The notes under the pieces: generated by a model
The model's input: only the letters and a program-made list of their open reading frames with translations
Database searches by the model: none
Told to the model about the DNA's origin: nothing
DNA from: Siphlonurus alternatus
Lineage: Eukaryota > Arthropoda > Insecta > Ephemeroptera > Siphlonuridae
DNA length: 64,000 nucleotides
Direction: 5' to 3'
NCBI GenBank assembly: GCA_949825025.1
Contig: OX463780.1
Coordinates: 45,240,979 to 45,304,978, forward strand
Shown: positions 60,501-64,000 of the stretch, in pieces
How positions within the stretch are numbered: position 1 is the first letter of the stretch
How the letters are laid out: each line of letters opens with the position of its first letter
Position numbers and translations under genes: made by a program

Positions 60501-62844
60501 CTGGCTGCTCTCAGCCTCCCAGGATGAGTGCCTCAAGGCCTGGAGGCTACCTCAGGGTATCGCAGGTCAGTCACAACCCTGACCTTTTGAGTGAGGAGAT
60601 AATAAATAACCTCTGGTGTTCAGATGAAAATGTGGTAGTATTTTAATACTTATTGGCAGACACTAAATGTAACTCAGCAAAGTCCTATATTTTGTTTACA
60701 GTCTTGGTTCTAAATTTTAATTTTACAGCCCTTAATTCACCAGCTAACTGATACAATTTTGTTTTATTTTAGAAACAAATGCAGCAATGTCAACTTTAAG
60801 CACTGAATTTTCTGAAATAGCACATCAAAAAGACATAAATTGTGTTTGTGTTTCTCCAAATGATAAATTGGTAGCTACAGCTTCACAAGATAAAACAGCA
60901 AAGGTAATCACAGTACTCCCTATACATATACAATTCTAATGTGACTCTTTATCTCCTTAAAAATTTTAAAATCTATAATATTCGTAGCTATGGTCACTGG
61001 AAGGACTAAAGCTGCTTGGTGTTCTTCGTGGCCACAAGCGAGGTGTCTGGTGTGCCAGGTTTTCTCCGACGGACCAAGTCCTTGCCACGGGCTCTGCAGA
61101 CAGCACGACCAAGCTGTGGTCCATCGCAGACCTCTCGTGTCTCAAGGTAAGCTTCCTGCTGCTGTTGTGTCTCAGCACAAAAATAACCCGTGATGAATAT
61201 TTCAGACATTCGAGGGCCACGATGCCTCGGTGCTCCGTCTTGAGTTTGTAGCTGCGGGATCTCAGCTGCTCACCGCGGGAGGTGATGGACTCGTCAAACT
61301 ATGGACCATTAAGAGCAGCGAGTGTATCACCACATTAGATGGACATGAGGGACGGATCTGGGCACTAGCTGGTAAATTAACATTTAATCTTTGGTATTTT
61401 TTTACTATGTATTTCAAATTTTTACTAAGGCAAAAGGTGCCATTTATAAAATCACTATTAAGCTTCATAGGAAGAACATTTTACACGAGTAACTAAAGGT
61501 TACCTGACAATTTAATAAGAGCTTTTCTAGCACCTGTTTTCATAAAACCACCGATATGAATTAAGCAATGAAATATTAATGTAATTTCAGATAACTGTGA
61601 TATGATAAACTTAATAATTAACCTGTCTGCTTGCAGTTGGAGTTGACGAGCAGCGTGTGGTGACGGGAGGAGCAGACTCTACGTTGGTGGTGTGGCGAGA
61701 CACCACGGTAGAGAAGCAGGAGGAGTCTCGTGCCTCTGTACAAGAACGTCTGCTCGGCGAGCAAAAACTCTCCAACCTCATGCACTCCCGCAACTTCGAG
61801 GCAGCATTAGAAGTGGCGCTTGCTCTCAATAGACCTCACGGAGCTCTCAAAAGTGTAGAGGGTATGTTAATATAATTGTGAAATCCTAATTTGTTTTAGT
61901 AATGACTTTTTCTCTATATGTATCTCATGATTTTATTTTCAAGCTTAATTATTATTATGGGATGATAACATAATATGTTTTATGTTGCAGGACTGGCCCG
62001 TGGTGGCAAAGAGAAGCTAGCTGCAGCCATCCGTAAACTACCCCCAGACCTACAGTCTTCACTCATGCAATTTGCACTCTCCTGGAACACTAACACAAGG
62101 ACTTGCGAGTCGGCACAGGTAAAGTAGAACCATGTAATTAATACAGTACCAGTATCTTTTACTTGCCTTGGAAAATCTCCTTCACCAGTAGTAACTTGAT
62201 GCATTTTGCAAACAGGTCATCTCTTGACAAAAAATATTTTTCAAAATAATGATTAAATGTACACCAAAGGTGTTAATATTTTACTTTTAGTTAAAAAATA
62301 TTATTGATACAAAAGTATTGTTTTAGTATATTGTAAAAAACTTATAATTTTATTCATAAATCTGTGTACCCAACAAGTGATAAAGTCTGCCATTCTATCA
62401 AAATCTAGCTATATCAGTAGAATGACAGACTATATATGAAGAACTAATTTTCCTGTATATCATCAGTGGATTTTGATAAAAGGAACAGGTAGAACATCAG
62501 TAATTTTCACTTGGAACAAGTTACGAGCAATGACTGTTAGGTCCACAGACCAGAAGTCAATACATCAATCAATTCAATCACTTGGAACAATGTTTTCTTG
62601 ATTTGCTTTTCTTGCAAATTGGTAACCTGACTGAGCTTTTGTGTTATGTCACCAGATGGTGCTGGAGAATGTTCTGACGGAGGGCTCAGTGCCCATGAGT
62701 GCGGAGGACCTTGCTCAGGCTCTAGCCTACACGGACAAACACTTTCGACGTCTTTCTCAGCTGCGCTCTGAAATGCACTTCCTCACATACACTGCGGCTC
62801 GCATGAGCCTGCTGCCCATAACCGAGATCAAGCCCTCGCAGTAA
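55533..62844 (+). CDS. TBL3: Transducin beta-like protein 3 / UTP13, SSU processome WD40 protein
   Basis: Nucleolar component of the UTP-B subcomplex, needed for early 18S rRNA processing. Exons: 55533-55561, 55627-55678, 55762-55987, 56956-57130, 57200-57364, 57773-57951, 58626-58825, 59337-59540, 60385-60565, 60773-60903, 60988-61146, 61206-61371, 61637-61861, 61991-62118, 62656-62844. Phases close to 803 codons, 802 residues (human 808). Start MTSRIKWKERSF with A at -3. Two tandem WD40 propellers cover ~30-660, seen as GGTDSCVRLWDLE, CGRDSVICVWDLGSG, ASAAKDNTIRVWLL, ATASQDKTAKLWSLEG, ATGSADSTTKLWS and AGGDGLVKLWTIKS. The C-terminal helical UTP13 domain (~665-802) includes HSRNFEAALEVALALNRP. 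Some exons (56956-57130, 60773-60903) are AT-rich while neighbours are GC-rich. Introns hold a LINE fragment, an ATTT microsatellite and a small inverted-repeat element. Confidence 0.95.
56020..56880 (-). mobile_element. 5'-truncated LINE fragment with reverse-transcriptase C-terminus
   Basis: On the minus strand, 56796-56098 encodes 232 residues typical of the end of a LINE ORF2: KYKYLGVMLQCKLNWDEHI, then YGCNAWDPY, RRAARRVL and RTVREWNLLDSG, with a TAG stop. The frame continues a little further 5' (GRQWERSQVKYF) before a stop near 56837. It has a short 3' UTR and a TTAATCTTAATC-type tail at about 56020-56052. The catalytic palm and endonuclease domains are absent, so it is dead. It lies antisense in TBL3 intron 3. 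The 3' UTR matches the copy at 1-190. The clade is not assigned. Confidence 0.88.
57432..57641. repeat. (ATTT)n microsatellite with a degenerate 3' part
   Basis: About 25 clean ATTT units, then units with G/C substitutions (TTAGTTAC-type), starting 68 bases after the donor of TBL3 exon 5. The open frame through it is a repeat translation. Confidence 0.97.
57952..58625 (+). other. TBL3: TBL3 intron 6
   Basis: AT-rich intron with no recognisable feature. The open frame from 58461 runs into exon 58626 in the wrong frame and is not a start. Confidence 0.55.
58826..59336 (+). other. TBL3: TBL3 intron 7
   Basis: AT-rich intron with a poly(T) tract around 59180-59197. Nothing else seen. Confidence 0.55.
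59786..59892. mobile_element. Small inverted-repeat element (CTCGTCG family), copy 2
   Basis: The left end GTATACTCGTCGGCTTGG and right end CGACGAGTGTATA are inverted. The inner GATTAACAAGGCTGCAA block is shared with the element at 52907-53039. About 107 bases in TBL3 intron 8, no ORF. Confidence 0.75.
60185..60242. repeat. Short inverted repeat around CCGCGAAATTT
   Basis: TGCCGCGAAATTTTGAA is mirrored by TTTTTGAAATTTCGCGG about 25 bases later, in TBL3 intron 8. The CpG-bearing arms stand out in the AT-rich intron. Could be the end of a small degraded element. Confidence 0.5.
62119..62655 (+). other. TBL3: TBL3 last intron
   Basis: AT-rich, nothing recognisable except a weak inverted repeat around 62382-62430 (CTGCCATTCTATC against its complement). 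Confidence 0.5.
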
Positions 62845-63042
62845 AAGTCACCAGCATTGAAATTCCATTTATTTTTATAAAGCAAGTTTGTTTTATTTTG
62901 AAATCCTTTCATGAACACAAAAATGTTTATACATTTAAATCTACTAAATAAAAATTATTTATGTACGTTATGAAATGATAAAATGATGTACCAAAAGTTG
63001 TAAATATTAAGAAAATGAATAACAAGTAACCCAGTTACAAGA

Positions 63043-63048
63043 AATAAA
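63043..63048 (+). promoter_or_regulatory. TBL3: Probable TBL3 poly(A) signal
   Basis: AATAAA about 200 bases after the TAA, followed by a GTTGTATTTTATT stretch. An earlier AATAAA at about 62947 is an alternative. Confidence 0.5.
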
Positions 63049-63192
63049 CTTGAATTTGTTGTATTTTATTACAGTATGGCCTCTTGCAGATTAATCAATT
63101 TCTCCGATACTTAAATGCTTTAAGGAAAATTAAAAAACATCAAAGATCACCCCTTTCAATATTTTGCTAATAAGAGTATCAACCTCAAAACT

Positions 63193-63231
63193 TGTTATTG
63201 CAAAAATGATAAGAGAATGCAAAGTTATGCC

Positions 63232-63267
<36 letters not shown>

Positions 63268-63505
63268 CAGATTTTTTAGAGCCCGAAAATATTGCTTAAA
63301 AGTATTGCCGAGGTTGGGTTTGAACCTTTTATCTTTGGTCCTATCCATGGATAAAACGTATTTTCTTCATGGTCCTGTCCTTTTATTAAGAGAGGCGTCA
63401 CTTTCTCTGTACTTTCAATAATTTTTTAAAAATAGTTCCCAGACTCTAAAAACTCAGGATAGCACAACTTTGCACCCTCTATCCATTTCTGCAATAAAAA
63501 ATTCC
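63193..63505. mobile_element. CRE foldback family, diverged copy lacking the CRE
   Basis: Shares the terminal blocks of the element at 8719-9043: TTATTGCAAAAATGATAAGAG with GCAAAGTTATGC on the left, and TTTGCACCCTCTATCCATTT with CTGCAATAAAAA on the right. A poly(T) run (63236-63267) interrupts the left arm. The core carries GGCGTCACTTT where the other copies have the full TGACGTCA. It lies just downstream of TBL3. Confidence 0.75.
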
Positions 63506-64000
63506 ATTGGTTTAGGTCACTTTAATCTTGAACAAAGTCCCACCAACCTGAAATGACATTGCACTAATACCAATTTCACTCTCTACTTTCATAATAAATT
63601 AAAAGTAATTATTTACTGTGTATATGATACATTTATTATATTTCTTAATTGGTCATACATTGATTTTTATTATTACATTCAATTTTAACAAGTGTAACAT
63701 AGTAACATCACAGTCCTGCTGTTTTCAGCGAACAGTAATGGAATTAAATTGAGTACAATTCATATATTTGATAACACCAGCTTAAACCATTACACTTATA
63801 TTCCAATAATATTAATTTTGTAGAAATTGATTAAAAAAAAATGTCAGATCTAAAAGAGCACTAATGTTTTTGTTTTTTTACATTGCAGATTGCAGTAGTT
63901 AAAAACATAAAAAATAAAATAGTACAAAAACCACATATTATGCAAAACAAATTTAAGTTGATACGCAAAGGTGATACAAGTTTCAAAAATTAACCGTACA
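63506..64000. other. Intergenic DNA to the window end
   Basis: AT-rich sequence; no exon, RNA gene or repeat was recognised. Confidence 0.5.

Overview
The window is nuclear DNA of an arthropod, most likely an insect or crustacean. It holds intron-rich protein genes whose intron phases are clean and whose products match metazoan families, a chitinous-cuticle protein, very AT-rich non-coding DNA, abundant microsatellites and many short inverted-repeat transposons. I could not narrow the species. There are no bacterial or viral gene clusters, CRISPR arrays or tRNA genes.

Layout. (1) 1-190: the 3' end of a LINE retrotransposon. (2) 2446-20170, plus strand: the C-terminal 939 residues of a Rac guanine-nucleotide exchange factor of the still life/TIAM family (RBD, PDZ, DH, PH, low-complexity tail). 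Its 5' half lies upstream of the window, and two alternative C-termini can be read. (3) 20171-26899: AT-rich presumed 3' UTR and intergenic DNA with a near-perfect palindromic element. (4) 26953-28260, minus strand: a two-exon Ala/Tyr/Pro-rich cuticle protein with TATA box and poly(A) signal. (5) 29796-31335: a large foldback element interrupted by a 5S-rRNA-derived SINE. (6) 32876-39579, plus strand: UDP-glucose pyrophosphorylase (UGP2), 11 exons. (7) 41598-43529: a 1.9-kb terminal-inverted-repeat element. (8) 44355-45178: a regulatory-looking region with NRF1-type, CRE and M-box-like motifs, leading into (9) FNIP, folliculin-interacting protein, 45179-53448, 10 exons, 1013 residues. (10) 55533-62844, plus strand: TBL3/UTP13, a WD40 component of the small-subunit processome, 15 exons, 802 residues, with an antisense LINE fragment in intron 3. 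(11) 62845-64000: 3' flank with another palindromic element.

The five genes do not form a pathway. They are a Rac activator, a structural cuticle protein, a sugar-nucleotide enzyme (which also supplies UDP-glucose upstream of chitin synthesis), an AMPK/TORC1-lysosome regulator and a ribosome-biogenesis factor. I saw no novel multi-gene system. The least ordinary material is mobile: a family of foldback elements carrying TGACGTCA (CRE) octamers, a nested 5S-SINE/foldback structure, and two further small inverted-repeat families. I also flag possible regulatory features at FNIP and the alternative ends of the still life gene.

Exon boundaries were placed by hand from GT/AG sites, reading-frame continuity and remembered family similarity. 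All phases close without frameshifts in the four multi-exon plus-strand genes.
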